Below, piece after piece: positions 27,201 through 36,439 of a stretch of 64,000 nt of DNA (position 1 is its first letter; each line of letters begins with the position of its first letter). Both the position numbers and the translations under genes were made by a program. Where the stretch lies: contig CAZAFH010000006.1 of the NCBI GenBank assembly GCA_964484265.1, positions 77,499-141,498 of the forward strand, read 5' to 3'. The notes beneath the pieces were generated by a model that made no database searches, was not told the DNA's origin, and was given only the letters and a program-made list of their open reading frames with translations. This DNA is from SIAQ01 sp964484265. Its GTDB lineage: Bacteria; Planctomycetota; Planctomycetia; Gemmatales; Gemmataceae.

Positions 27201-27454
27201 ATCAGTTCAACGACCGTATGTCGATCCGCTTGGAGATAGGGATATCGGGCCAGCCAATCCTCGACGGAGGTAGATTCGCCGCGGCGGAGCCGATACTCCA
27301 GTTCGAGGCGGACCAGATCGAGTAGGAGGTCTGCGCGCTGCTCGATCGAGACACGAGGAAGAAAATCGTCGATCGATGGGCAGCCGCCGGACTGCCAATG
27401 GCCTTCGAAGGAATCCGCAACGGCGTCATAATTTGGGCGGAAGGTGGTTTCCAC
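24254..27454 (-). CDS. membrane Ser/Thr protein kinase with TPR repeats
   Basis: Predicted 1,066 residues. The N-terminal module (residues 1-125) carries LVRLELEYRLRRGESTSVEDWLARYP, also found in the kinase at 28733. The Hanks-type kinase (about 132-405) has the Gly loop LGRGGMGIVF, VAIKVI, HRDLKPSNVM, MDWGLAK in place of DFG, and GTPAYMSPEQARG. One membrane helix follows (about 443-465), then a coiled region and, from about residue 685 to 900, TPR repeats (LNLAVRLNARGEFDEALVNLNKAI, TYALNNLGRLLKQKGDLEGAVINFKKAL). The kinase is cytoplasmic; the TPR part lies across the membrane. DWG instead of DFG is frequent in planctomycete kinases. Confidence 0.92.
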   Translation of the reverse strand: METTFRPNYDAVADSFEGHWQSGGCPSIDDFLPRVSIEQRADLLLDLVRLELEYRLRRGESTSVEDWLARYPYLQADRHTVVELISLEYRVRRLCNQKVNVPDYLQRFPQYRRELSSILQDDDTIPPQVPGYVLDEELGRGGMGIVFRARDSEFARPVAIKVIRSSETCRSTDIQRFIREAQITGRLEHPGIPAAHRLGTLPDGRPFLAMKLVQGQTFAEVLAQNNLSEVERGKALHLFEQICQTVAFAHSKGVVHRDLKPSNVMIGAAGEVQVMDWGLAKVLGDSDVESAESATTANSLNLETQPGDIMGTPAYMSPEQARGEHDRVDARTDVFALGAILCQILTGRIPYEPPILESAQRASLDGARQRLMACDADRDLVALALRCLASDPGDRPANAAEVAQAVANHRLELERRLREADRAFAAAEAKSLEERKRRRVQYGLVAAIMLSLLVGGAFAWYAERKAETDRSERASRAAAARTAIELAQDQVEKSLRADKIEEATIALKQAERRLEDDAARDDGLMQTRQVALSRQVSMLEELNRIWDSQATTLGGAFDVSFARRDLPRVFQEHQIDWKEKGATVERLKDSPIREQILGALDLWLFVEPKQAGLLELLAALDTDADRNAWRASVASAKKDQQRIAAERMSNKEQPPRFLAAFGEYFPIDQGKKLLRSGWNKSPKSLPLTFALARFLSRGTVIEKEEAIGYYRAAISLNPGHSPSLINLAVRLNARGEFDEALVNLNKAIAATPERPEGHYNLGVLMHSRGMRKEAVAAFRAAIKAEPKFGRAYTNLGAVLLETNDIAGAVDASRKALEIDPKNTYALNNLGRLLKQKGDLEGAVINFKKALELDPEDVTTLCDLGLCMRSLGNFPEALKALERADTFDKGQSSVPIQGLIQTTREMQALFILLPDVLQENGERVSLQQHINLARVCHEIRRYTDTVRLYTQILGRNPTAIPRFAIAHAAVRAANGEGVNPPTPTERPALRRQALEWLRSDLATFEKAIANQPFFIKQEVKKMLEKWLSSPDLASVRDADELAKLTKGEQQEWNAFWTDVRRVIGSIR

Positions 27455-27498
27455 GCGTGCTGCTCCTGAGGTAAGAATGCCAGGCGATGCTGTGCCCC

Positions 27499-27912
27499 TT
27501 ATTGATTGATATCGTCCGCTTTCGAACCTACTATCCGCGTGACACGTTTGCCATATTCGATCCCACCCTGAGTCTTGACTATTAGTGTGCCCTTGTCTTT
27601 CAGGATCGCGATCTCGCTGTCGGATAATGTGAATGTGCTTATGGCGAAATTATCGCGTCGTAGTTTGGGGTGAATCGACCAGGCCTCGATGCGGACCTTT
27701 CGTTCCTTCGGAAACAATTCCACCGACATGATGTTGTCGGCTTCCACGCCAGTCATGTTAACGCGAACGATGCCTATCTGTTTCTCGATAACAGAGCGGG
27801 CGACTCGCGCGACGATGTCGTTTGGGACGTACTTGTAAAGTACGAAACCGAAACCGGCCAAGAGGAGAAATCCAAGGCATCCGACAACCGGAACTTCCTG
27901 TCGATAGCTCAT
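27499..27912 (-). CDS. single-pass membrane protein of unknown function
   Basis: Predicted 137 residues. The start at 27912 is set by AAGGAG six bases upstream; an ATG at 27945 lies before that site. The N-terminal membrane helix VVGCLGFLLLAGFGFVLYKYV is followed by a soluble beta-rich domain. Nothing catalytic is seen. It lies 44 bases upstream of the kinase-TPR gene on the same strand and is probably co-transcribed. It is divergent from the ECF sigma gene. Confidence 0.6.
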   Translation of the reverse strand: MSYRQEVPVVGCLGFLLLAGFGFVLYKYVPNDIVARVARSVIEKQIGIVRVNMTGVEADNIMSVELFPKERKVRIEAWSIHPKLRRDNFAISTFTLSDSEIAILKDKGTLIVKTQGGIEYGKRVTRIVGSKADDINQ

Positions 27913-28118
27913 ATGCCACTCCTTACGGTTTTGAACTGTTTCCAAAGGAGATGCGGATTCTCATGTTGTTCCCTTCAGATTTCTTTCGCTTTGTTCTCGA
28001 ATTGAACTAATTGCAACTACGAAACCCTCATGTTGTCGTTGGCAAGTCACACGGGTATGGGCAGTTTCAAGTCGAAGTCGTTAAATAGAAGTAACTCTTA
28101 CCTAGGAGATCATGGCAA

Positions 28119-28703
28119 ATGGCTGACTCGCCTTCGTTTCGATTACTACTCGACCATTTTGCCGATGGAAAGACCGATGATGCTGCAGCGTCGCTTTTCA
28201 AGCGTTATGCCTCTCGGCTCATTGCATTGTCGGCCGCGAAGATGTCCAACAAACTCAAGCAGCTTGAATCGCCGGAAGATATCATGCAATCGGCCTTCGG
28301 GACATTCTTCAAGCATGTCAAGAACGGGCAATTTGAGCTTCGGGATTGGGAGTCGCTGTGGGGCTTATTGGCACAGATTGCCGCCCGCCGAATCATCAAG
28401 AAGGAAAAACACTACAGGGCCGAGAAAAGAGGCAAGGGCCAGGACCAGCCATTGGACGAAGGCGCCCCCGTACCGGATCGAGAACCATCGCCAGAGGAAA
28501 TTGCCATCGCCATTGAATTGCGCGAGCAATTCTTAAACGAATTGCCGGAACGCTACCGCGCGATTGCAGTGCAGATTCTTGAGGGCGATACGCACGAAAT
28601 TATCGCGCAATCACTGAGCACATCGATTAGCACTGTCGAACGCGTACATCGTCGCGCCAGGGAAACACTAACCAAACTCCGGGCGAGCGAAGAATCTGAT
28701 TGA
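28119..28703 (+). CDS. ECF-type sigma factor (planctomycete kinase-linked)
   Basis: Predicted 194 residues. Sigma-2 region: FADGKTDDAAASLFKRYASRLIALSAAKM ... ESPEDIMQSAFGTFF. Sigma-4 region: LNELPERYRAIAVQILEGDTHEIIAQSLSTSISTVERVHRRARETL. The two are joined by a charged linker (about 100-130). AGGAG at 28104-28108 precedes the ATG by 10 bases. It is followed 29 bases later by a kinase with FGE domains, so the two probably form one operon, with the kinase perhaps controlling the sigma factor. Such ECF-kinase pairs are frequent in planctomycetes. No anti-sigma gene is seen. Confidence 0.88.
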   Translation: MADSPSFRLLLDHFADGKTDDAAASLFKRYASRLIALSAAKMSNKLKQLESPEDIMQSAFGTFFKHVKNGQFELRDWESLWGLLAQIAARRIIKKEKHYRAEKRGKGQDQPLDEGAPVPDREPSPEEIAIAIELREQFLNELPERYRAIAVQILEGDTHEIIAQSLSTSISTVERVHRRARETLTKLRASEESD

Positions 28704-28732
28704 ACGAAGTGCAATGACGAGGAGTGCCCAGA

Positions 28733-31700
28733 ATGGATGAAACGCGCGAACGCTTCGACGAATTGATCGACGATTTCGAGAACGAATGCCGAGCTCAGCG
28801 TCGGCCCGACATCGATAACTATCTTGCACGTGTCTCCGAGATTGAACGATCCTCATTGCTGAAAGAGTTGGCGGGCCTCGACTTGGAATATCGCCTGCGT
28901 TCTGGTGAGTCCGTGCGCGTCGAAGAGTTCCTGTCGCGCTTTCCCGCGCTCCAATCCGAGCCTTCCGCTGCGCTGGAACTTATCGCGCTGGAATACCGCG
29001 TTCGGCAAAGTCGTTCGGAACATGCCACGGTCGCTGAGTATCTGGATCGGTTTCCAGATTTGCGCAGCAAATTGCCGACGATCCTGGAGCCGATGAACCG
29101 TGAGCTTTCGGAAGTATTGTCGCCGCCAAAGGAAAAAGACGAGATCGGCCGGCTGGGGTATTATCGGGTATTGAAGGTGCTCGGGCGCGGCGGCATGGGC
29201 GTCGTGTTGCTGGGGCACGACCCACATCTCGACCGGCCGGTCGCGCTCAAGTTGATGCTGGCGCATGTCGCCCGGAACGCCGCCGCCCGGCTCCGCTTTC
29301 TTCGCGAGGCCAGGGCTGCGGCGAAGCTGAAAAGCGATCACATCGTTACCATTCATCAAGTTGCCGAGGACCGCGGCGTGCCGTACCTCGTCATGGAGTA
29401 TCTCGAGGGCGTATCGCTCGAACAGGCGCTGCGTCAAAGCCGCGCGCTGCCGCTCTCCCAGATCTGTCGGATCATCCGCGAAGTAAGCCGGGGCTTGGCC
29501 GACGCGCATCAGCATGGTTTGATTCATCGTGATATCAAGCCGAGCAATATCTGGCTGGACCAGGCACACGGAGGCCGGGCGAAGATCCTGGACTTCGGCT
29601 TGACGCGCTCGCAGAAGGACGCGGACGTCACCGATTCCGACGCCATCGTCGGCACGCCGGCGTACATGTCGCCCGAGCAAGCCAGGGCGGAGAAAGTGGA
29701 TTTCCGTGCCGATCTGTTCTCGCTCGGCTGTGTCCTCTATCGGCTTTGCGTCGGCACGTCTCCCTTCCGAGGCGAATCGGCGATGGTAGTTCTCATGGCC
29801 GTCGGAACTCACCATCCCACCCCGCCGAGCCAAATCAACTCGCAAATTCCCGAGGCGCTTTCTGATTTGACGATGCGCCTTCTCAGCAAGGAGGCAAAAG
29901 ACCGCCCGGCATCGGCACTCGAAGTGATTACCCTCGTCCGCCAAATCGAGAAGGCGACATCGTTCGAGAACGCAGACGAATCACGGACACAGATCGACGT
30001 TCCGCCCGTCAGAAGACCCCGAACGACTCCAATCATCGGCGACGCGACAATCGCAGCGCCCGAGTCGGCGAAGCCGAAGCGATTCCCGTGGATCGCGGTC
30101 GTCCTGGCGGCGTGCCTGCTACTCGTGGGGTTCGGAGTTTGGGCCTACCTGCGAACGACGGACCCAAATATGCCGAACGAGCCAGGCGAATTCGTGATAA
30201 TCACCGACGATCCTGACTTTGTTTTTTTGGTGAACCACGGCGCCGTCACACTCGAGGATCGCAAGACGAAACGCCGATACGCCCTGAAAGTCGTCGACGG
30301 AAACAGCGCTACGGGCGAGTTCGTGCTAGCCGTGGCCGACGTGGCCGCGGATCTTTCGTTCAAGGCGAAGACGATCACGATCCAGCGCGGACGAGAGGTC
30401 GCATTAAGCTCGCACATTGAGCGGACACGATTCGCTGACAATGGACCGCCTGTCAAGACGATTGAGCCAAGGAAAACGCCAAGGATCGATCCACCCAAGA
30501 AAGCTACTACGCCGGACAAGAACGATCCGAAATTTACCAATGAACTCGGCATGGAATTTGTGCTCGTCGGCAAAGGCAAAATATGGCTCGGCGGCGGAGC
30601 CGAACGGCCGGCCCGGCGACAGGTCGATTTCGCCCAGGACTACTACATCGGCGCCTACGAGGTAACTCAGGGCGAGTGGGAGAAGGTCATGCGCAGCAAT
30701 CCGAGTGCCTTCTCCCGCACCGGAAAATACAGTAATCAGGTAAGCGAGATTCCCGATGACGAACTCAATCGCTTTCCGGTTGATAGCGTTTCATGGGACG
30801 CGTGCCAGGAGTTTATCGCCAGGATCAATGATAATTTGAAGGAGGACGGCTGGTACTATCGCCTACCCACGGACGAGGAATGGGAGTACGCATGTCGCGG
30901 CGGTCCGCTCGCAAAGATCGACGACCAAGAATTCAGCTACTATGCCGGCGAGCCGTCCAATTCGCTCACTCCGGACCAAGCCAACGTTAATGAAAGCGGC
31001 TATAAACGACCGCGCAAAGTTGGCGCTTATGCGCCGAATCGACTTGGCCTTTTCGATATGCACGGAAACGTGTGGGAATGGTTCCAGGATGCCCGCGGTT
31101 TTGGTCGGTTGAGAGGCGGCAGTTTTTACGATAAGGCGCCCACCACGACCGCAACCAGCGCTATCATTCTCTCGCGAATTTCGCCTCCGCGCGTCGGCCT
31201 GCGTCTGGCACGCGTACAGTTCGGTCCCGCCGCGAAATACACCAACGCACTTGGCATGGAGTTCTCCGTCGTCCCGGGCGGCAAGCTCTGGCTGGGCGGC
31301 GAAGCGGGTCGAGTCGGGACCACGGTCATTGAATTCAAGGACGGCTATTACCTGGGTACCCACGAAGTCACGCAAGGTGAATGGGAAGCGATCATGGGTA
31401 CCAATCCAAGCAGTTTCTCGCGGCTGGGGAAAAACAAGGAGAAGGTAGTCCAATTCACCGACGCCGACCTGAAGCGATTTCCAGTTGAAAGTGTTTCGCT
31501 GGAGGATTGCCAAGAATTCGTCACGCGCGTCAACGAAAAACTCAAGGAAACAGCCTGGATCTACCGCCTGCCGACCCAAGCCGAATGGGAGTTCGCTTGC
31601 CGGGGCGGACCTTTCCAGCACAAGGAGGACTACGGATTCGATTATTACACCCCCGCTCCGGCCAGAACTCTGGCACCCGGCCAAGCGAATTTTAGCAATC

Positions 31701-32647
31701 CGCGCCCGGCAAAGGTCGGTTCGTTTCCACCCAATCGCCTGGGACTTTTCGACATGCACGGCAACGTGGCGGAGTGGTGCCAAGACGGCCCTGCGCTCCG
31801 TATTATTCGCGGTGGCGGCTATGAGGATCGCGCGGAGGATTGCCGGGCGAATCATCTCGGCAAGCCCGTCGGTTTTTCGAATGGCGTCGGTCTGCGCCTG
31901 GTAAGAATCCCCTTCGGTCCGCTCACGAGATATACCAATGCTCTCGGCATGGAGTTCGCGCTCGTTCCCAAAGGAAAAGCTCGCCTGGGCGGCGGGCATG
32001 GTGTTGGCGGAAACAATGTCAAGACGGCAACGATCAAGAACGATTACTACCTGGGTGTCTACGAGGTCACCCAGGGCGAATGGGAATTGATCATGGGCAG
32101 CAACCCAAGTCGCTTTTCCCGCATGGGCAAAGGAAAGAACCAAGTCACCAGCCACGGTCCCGACGAATTAAAGCGCTTCCCCGTGGATAGCGTGTCGTGG
32201 GATGATTGTCGCACTTTCGTTGACAAGCTCAATGCAAAGCTCAAGGAAAGCGAATGGACGTATCGCCTGCCGACACAGGTGGAATGGGAATATGCCTGCC
32301 GGGGTGGACCATTTCAGGAGCCTCATGTATACAATTACGATTTTTACACCGACATCCCGATGAGTAACTTGCTCAAATCCCATGCGAATCACAAAGCCAA
32401 TGAATTGAATCGTACTGCAAAGGTCGGCTCTTACCTACCCAATCGCCTGGGTATCTACGATATGCACGGGAACGTCGCCGAGTGGTGTAACGACTTCGCG
32501 GTTCCCGCCAAAGGAGCCGTAGGCCCCGTGGTCATGGGCGGCAGCTATGACGAAGACACCCAATTCGCCAAGGCGAACTACCGAGTCCAACCGAGCGCAA
32601 CCAACCCCGCGCGATTCGGATTGCGTCTGGCACGCGTGCAGAAGTAA
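28733..32647 (+). CDS. membrane Ser/Thr kinase with three FGE-sulfatase (SUMF1-like) domains
   Basis: Predicted 1,304 residues. ATG 28733 is preferred over GTG 28724 because AGGAG lies 8 bases before it. The N-terminal module (LAGLDLEYRLRSGESVRVEE) is shared with the kinase at 24254. The kinase domain (about 143-405) has LGRGGMGVVLLG, VALKLM, HRDIKPSNIWL, LDFGLTR and GTPAYMSPEQARA. A membrane helix lies at about 451-474. Then come three tandem FGE/SUMF1-type domains (about 601-832, 836-1063, 1067-1304), each opening like YTNALGMEF and carrying EVTQGEWE, LPTQ.EWE(Y/F)ACRGG and LGLFDMHGNV.EW. Most bacterial FGE-fold domains of this kind are not formylglycine enzymes, and the paired catalytic cysteines are not evident here. 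A sensor or binding role outside the cell is inferred. Confidence 0.93.
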   Translation: MDETRERFDELIDDFENECRAQRRPDIDNYLARVSEIERSSLLKELAGLDLEYRLRSGESVRVEEFLSRFPALQSEPSAALELIALEYRVRQSRSEHATVAEYLDRFPDLRSKLPTILEPMNRELSEVLSPPKEKDEIGRLGYYRVLKVLGRGGMGVVLLGHDPHLDRPVALKLMLAHVARNAAARLRFLREARAAAKLKSDHIVTIHQVAEDRGVPYLVMEYLEGVSLEQALRQSRALPLSQICRIIREVSRGLADAHQHGLIHRDIKPSNIWLDQAHGGRAKILDFGLTRSQKDADVTDSDAIVGTPAYMSPEQARAEKVDFRADLFSLGCVLYRLCVGTSPFRGESAMVVLMAVGTHHPTPPSQINSQIPEALSDLTMRLLSKEAKDRPASALEVITLVRQIEKATSFENADESRTQIDVPPVRRPRTTPIIGDATIAAPESAKPKRFPWIAVVLAACLLLVGFGVWAYLRTTDPNMPNEPGEFVIITDDPDFVFLVNHGAVTLEDRKTKRRYALKVVDGNSATGEFVLAVADVAADLSFKAKTITIQRGREVALSSHIERTRFADNGPPVKTIEPRKTPRIDPPKKATTPDKNDPKFTNELGMEFVLVGKGKIWLGGGAERPARRQVDFAQDYYIGAYEVTQGEWEKVMRSNPSAFSRTGKYSNQVSEIPDDELNRFPVDSVSWDACQEFIARINDNLKEDGWYYRLPTDEEWEYACRGGPLAKIDDQEFSYYAGEPSNSLTPDQANVNESGYKRPRKVGAYAPNRLGLFDMHGNVWEWFQDARGFGRLRGGSFYDKAPTTTATSAIILSRISPPRVGLRLARVQFGPAAKYTNALGMEFSVVPGGKLWLGGEAGRVGTTVIEFKDGYYLGTHEVTQGEWEAIMGTNPSSFSRLGKNKEKVVQFTDADLKRFPVESVSLEDCQEFVTRVNEKLKETAWIYRLPTQAEWEFACRGGPFQHKEDYGFDYYTPAPARTLAPGQANFSNPRPAKVGSFPPNRLGLFDMHGNVAEWCQDGPALRIIRGGGYEDRAEDCRANHLGKPVGFSNGVGLRLVRIPFGPLTRYTNALGMEFALVPKGKARLGGGHGVGGNNVKTATIKNDYYLGVYEVTQGEWELIMGSNPSRFSRMGKGKNQVTSHGPDELKRFPVDSVSWDDCRTFVDKLNAKLKESEWTYRLPTQVEWEYACRGGPFQEPHVYNYDFYTDIPMSNLLKSHANHKANELNRTAKVGSYLPNRLGIYDMHGNVAEWCNDFAVPAKGAVGPVVMGGSYDEDTQFAKANYRVQPSATNPARFGLRLARVQK

Positions 32648-32769
32648 ACCGCCTTTTTGCCGATCGCGCGAGCAAACTTGCCTGGCCGCGCCTTGCTTTG
32701 GCGCGAATTTTGGATAATTTCAGAACATCGCGCAGGCTGGCATTTTCTTGACTTGTTAAGGACTCTCCC

Positions 32770-33807
32770 ATGAAGGTTCGATTTGTTCTCTTGCTCGTCT
32801 CGCTCGTTCTTGCCGCGGTCGGATGCCGAACGCAGAGCGGCAAACCCAAGGTCGCGTTTGTCTCCAACAATGCTTACGAGTTCTGGACCTTCGCGCAGAA
32901 AGGCGCGGAGAAGGCGGCAGCGGAACCCGACATCGACGTCGAGCTCGAATTCAAAAAACCGCAGGAAGGCTCCGTCGAAGTCCAGCAGCAGATCATCGAT
33001 TCCCTGATCGTCCGCGGCTTCAAGGGCATCGCCGTCAGCCCGAACGAACCGAAGAACACTCTGGCCTACTACAAGGACAAGGTGAATCCGAAGGTCGCCC
33101 TGGTCATGACCGACAACGACCTCCCCGATCCGGCAGCGAGAAAGTGCTACATCGGAACGCACAACTACCGCGCCGGCCGCGGCGCTGGTGAGCTTGTGAA
33201 GAAGGCGTTTCCCAAAGGCGGCAAGATCGCCATCTTCGTCGGCAAGATCGACTCGACCAACGCCATCGAACGTCGGCAAGGCGTGCTTGATGTGCTCGCG
33301 GGCGGTAAACAACTCGAAGAGATGGACAAGACCACGCCTCCCGACGCGACCAATCTCGATCTTGGCAACGGCTATACACTCATCGCCACCAAGGTGGACG
33401 GCACCGACGTGAAGAACTGCCAGGCCCAGGCCGAGGACATGCTCATCAAAACGCCCGATGTCGATTGCATGATCGGTCTCTGGGAATACAACCCGCCCGC
33501 CATGTTACGCGCCGTACGCGGATCGAAAAACGAAAAGAAGCCGCTAATCGTCGCCTTCGACGAAAATCCGGATACCCTCAATGGCGTCCGAACCGGCGAA
33601 GTCGTCGGCACCATCGTGCAGGATCCCTACCAGTTCGGTTACCAATCCATCAAAGTGCTCGCAAGTCTTGCGCGCGGCAAAGACGACGTTCTAAAGACCT
33701 GGCCGAAAATTACCAGCAACCACTCCATCTTCGTCGATCACCAGACGATCACCAAGGACAACATCGACGCCTTTGAAAAGAAGGTCAAAGAGATCCTGGG
33801 CAAGTAA
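32770..33807 (+). CDS. ribose-type ABC transporter substrate-binding lipoprotein
   Basis: Predicted 345 residues. The signal FVLLLVSLVLAAVGC ends in a lipobox. The mature protein is a periplasmic-binding-protein-I type (RbsB-like) domain: KPKVAFVSNNAYEFWTFAQKGAEKAA, the QQQIIDSLIVRGFKGIAVSP hinge region, IFVGKIDSTNAIERRQGVLD and the C-terminal IVQDPYQFGYQSIKVL. The sugar bound cannot be read from the sequence. ATPase and permease genes follow directly. Confidence 0.9.
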   Translation: MKVRFVLLLVSLVLAAVGCRTQSGKPKVAFVSNNAYEFWTFAQKGAEKAAAEPDIDVELEFKKPQEGSVEVQQQIIDSLIVRGFKGIAVSPNEPKNTLAYYKDKVNPKVALVMTDNDLPDPAARKCYIGTHNYRAGRGAGELVKKAFPKGGKIAIFVGKIDSTNAIERRQGVLDVLAGGKQLEEMDKTTPPDATNLDLGNGYTLIATKVDGTDVKNCQAQAEDMLIKTPDVDCMIGLWEYNPPAMLRAVRGSKNEKKPLIVAFDENPDTLNGVRTGEVVGTIVQDPYQFGYQSIKVLASLARGKDDVLKTWPKITSNHSIFVDHQTITKDNIDAFEKKVKEILGK

Positions 33808-33839
33808 CTTTGGAATTGGCGGAAATCAAGTTCCCGATT

Positions 33840-33898
33840 TTGCCGTTTGCGGCTTAGCGCTCAACGAGTACAAGCGGAGCGCCAAGCCGCAAGCGGCG
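33840..33898. repeat. palindromic repeat, CGCTTGC/TTAGCG family (copy)
   Basis: TTGCCGTTTGCGGCTTAGCG pairs with CGCCAAGCCGCAAGCGGCGAA. It lies between the binding protein and ATPase genes of the ABC transporter and could reduce downstream expression relative to the binding protein. Confidence 0.7.
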
Positions 33899-33932
33899 AA
33901 TGCAAATCGGAAGTTTTTTGTGTAACCTCGCA

Positions 33933-35444
33933 ATGCCACCTCTTCTTTCCGCGACCGGCATATGCAAATCCTTCCCCGGCGTGCGGGCCCTGGATGACGT
34001 ACGCCTGCAGATAGACCGCGGCGAAGTCCTTGCCGTCGTCGGCGAAAACGGCGCCGGCAAATCGACGCTCATGAAGATACTCGCCGGAGTCTACACGCCC
34101 GACGCCGGGCAAATCCACCTCGACGGCAAACCCGTCGTCGTCCGCAACGTCAAGGATGCCGAGCGGCTCGGCATCACGCTGATCCATCAGGAACTCAATC
34201 TCGCCGGCCATCTCGACATCGCCGGCAATATTCTCCTTGGCCGCGAACCGACTCTTGGCGGTCCGCTCGGCTTCATCAATCGCCGTGCGATGGACGATAC
34301 CGCGAGCGCAATTGCGCAGCGCCTTGGGCTGATTGTTTCGCCGCGAACATTGGTTCACGACTTGTCGATCGGGCAGCAGCAACTCGTCGAAATCGCCCGC
34401 GCGTTGTCGCTGAAATCGCGCTTGCTGATACTCGATGAGCCGACGTCGAGCTTGACGGAAAGCGAGACGACGCGTCTCTTCACGGTGCTCAATGAGCTAA
34501 AGACCGAGGGGATGAGCATTCTTTACATCTCGCACCGGCTCAAGGAGGTGGAGACCATCGCCGATCGCGTGACGGTGCTTCGCGATGGCCGAAACGCCGG
34601 CGAACTTCAGCGCGGCGAGATACGCCATCACGCCATCGTTCAACTCATGGTCGGACGCGAAGTGAAACAATTCTACCAGCATAAACGCCATGACGGCGCC
34701 GAAATACGCTCACCCGTCATTGCTGTGCAAAACCTTCGCTGGAGCGTCAGGCAGCGCGGTATCTCCTTCGGCATCGCCCCCGGCGAGATTGTCGGCATGG
34801 CCGGGCTGATGGGCGCCGGTCGAACGGAACTCGCAGAGACGCTGTTCGGCATCCGCCGAATGCTGACGGGATCGATCGAGGTCGATGGCCGAGCGGTTTC
34901 TATTCGGCGTCCGGCGGATGCCATCAACGCGGGCATCTTCCTCATACCGGAAGACCGCCGAGTCGATGGACTCATTCTCACCGACACGGTGAAGCATAAC
35001 GTATCGCTGGCGACGCTTCCGTTTCTGAGCCGACTGGGCATCTTGCAGCCGTCGCGCGAAGAAGCCCTGGCCAGGGCGATGTGCGAGCGCTTCAAAGTCC
35101 GCACGCCGAACACGGGACAGACCGTCGCCAACCTGTCAGGCGGCAATCAGCAGAAGATCGTCCTCGCGAAATGGCTCAATCAATCGCCGCGCTTGCTCAT
35201 CCTCGACGAACCAACGCGCGGAATCGATGTCGGCGCGAAAAGCGAAATTTACGCCCTGATGGACGAACTCGCGAACAACGGCTCGGCCATCCTGATGATC
35301 TCCAGCGACCTCGAGGAGATTCTCGGAATGAGCGATCGCGTGCTCGTCATGCACGAGGGAAATCTGGCCGGTTCAATCGAACGCGACGCATTATCGGAAG
35401 AGGCGATCATGAACCTGGCGACCGGAGGCGGTACACGCAAATGA
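33933..35444 (+). CDS. ribose-type ABC transporter ATPase (two ABC domains)
   Basis: Predicted 503 residues, with two fused ATPase domains as in RbsA/MglA. Domain 1 has Walker A GENGAGKST, the signature LSIGQQQLVEIARALS and Walker B LLILDEPTSSL. Domain 2 has the degenerate Walker A GLMGAGRTE, the signature LSGGNQQKIVLAKWL and Walker B LLILDEPTRGID. This asymmetry is normal for the family. The start at 33933 gives the usual LLSATGICKSFPGVRALDDV; no good ribosome binding site was found and an upstream in-frame ATG at 33900 is possible. The stop overlaps the permease start. Confidence 0.92.
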   Translation: MPPLLSATGICKSFPGVRALDDVRLQIDRGEVLAVVGENGAGKSTLMKILAGVYTPDAGQIHLDGKPVVVRNVKDAERLGITLIHQELNLAGHLDIAGNILLGREPTLGGPLGFINRRAMDDTASAIAQRLGLIVSPRTLVHDLSIGQQQLVEIARALSLKSRLLILDEPTSSLTESETTRLFTVLNELKTEGMSILYISHRLKEVETIADRVTVLRDGRNAGELQRGEIRHHAIVQLMVGREVKQFYQHKRHDGAEIRSPVIAVQNLRWSVRQRGISFGIAPGEIVGMAGLMGAGRTELAETLFGIRRMLTGSIEVDGRAVSIRRPADAINAGIFLIPEDRRVDGLILTDTVKHNVSLATLPFLSRLGILQPSREEALARAMCERFKVRTPNTGQTVANLSGGNQQKIVLAKWLNQSPRLLILDEPTRGIDVGAKSEIYALMDELANNGSAILMISSDLEEILGMSDRVLVMHEGNLAGSIERDALSEEAIMNLATGGGTRK

Positions 35445-36439
35445 AAAAGGTCATCGGCATTTTCGTTTTTCTGCTCATGCTTTACGGTCTCATCCTCCAG
35501 GCAACGGACTCCGACTATTGGCAGAGCAATACCTACAATCTCGGTCAGCGTGTCGGCCTGGCGGGAATTCTTTGTCTCGGCGCGGGGTTGCTCATCGTCA
35601 CGGGCGGCGTCGATCTGTCGATCGGTTCCGTGGTCGGCCTGTGCGCGGTTATTTTCTGCTGGCTAATTCTCGACGTGCCCGACATCATTCATCGCAGGCT
35701 GCCGCCGCCTCTGGTGATTCTCGGCGGCGCAAGAATCTTCGTGCCTGTCTGGCTGGCGATCGTCGGCGTGCTCCTGTCCGGAACGGTGATCGGCCTTGTC
35801 AATGGCGCCATGGTGACCTTTCTGCGCGTGCAGCCTTTCGTCGTCACTTTGTGCGGCCTGTTTCTTTACCGCGGCCTCGCCCGTTCGCTGCGCGGCGATA
35901 CGACACCGCCCATCGCGGAGCGCGTCAGCGAATTCAGCATATTTTTCCGAAGCGATTTTCTCGCCGTTCCCATGTATGTTTGGCTGCTGCTGATCCTGTT
36001 CGCAGTCGCGACTTTCTTTCTCCACGCGACGATTTACGGACGTTATTTCTTCGCCATCGGCAGCAACGAACGCGCCGCTCGCTACTCCGGAATCAACGTC
36101 GATTTTTACAAGGTTCTGGCCTATGTCCTCTGCTCCCTGTTCGCGGCCATGTATGCCGTGATGTACGTCATCCACTACAACACGGTTCAGCCATCGAGCA
36201 CGGGCAACTTCATGGAGCTTTACGCTATCGCCGGCGCCGTGCTCGGCGGGTGCAGTCTTCGCGGCGGCGAAGGGACGACAATCGGCATGGTCATCGGCAC
36301 GTCGATCCTGGTCTTGCTGCCCAATCTCACCAACATGTGGGGCATCCCCGACACGCTCGAACCGACGATCATCGGCGGCGCCTTGCTCGTCTGTGCCGTG
36401 ATGGACGAATTCCTGCGCCACAGCGGCAGGTCGCATTGA
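35441..36439 (+). CDS. ribose-type ABC transporter permease
   Basis: Predicted 332 residues with about eight to ten membrane helices. RbsC-type motifs: GGVDLSIGSVVGLCAV near residue 45-60 and IGSNERAARYSGINVDFYKVLAYVLC in the cytoplasmic loop. AIAGAVLGGCSLRGGEGTTIGMVIG comes near the end. The ATGA overlap (35441-35444) couples it to the ATPase gene. With the two preceding genes it makes a full sugar importer. Confidence 0.92.
   Translation: MKKVIGIFVFLLMLYGLILQATDSDYWQSNTYNLGQRVGLAGILCLGAGLLIVTGGVDLSIGSVVGLCAVIFCWLILDVPDIIHRRLPPPLVILGGARIFVPVWLAIVGVLLSGTVIGLVNGAMVTFLRVQPFVVTLCGLFLYRGLARSLRGDTTPPIAERVSEFSIFFRSDFLAVPMYVWLLLILFAVATFFLHATIYGRYFFAIGSNERAARYSGINVDFYKVLAYVLCSLFAAMYAVMYVIHYNTVQPSSTGNFMELYAIAGAVLGGCSLRGGEGTTIGMVIGTSILVLLPNLTNMWGIPDTLEPTIIGGALLVCAVMDEFLRHSGRSH

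Noticed and set aside
28112..28126. four-codon minicistron (ATG GCA AAT GGC TGA) overlapping the ECF sigma start
   Set aside because: The spacing to AGGAG is only 3 bases, and such short frames are common by chance.
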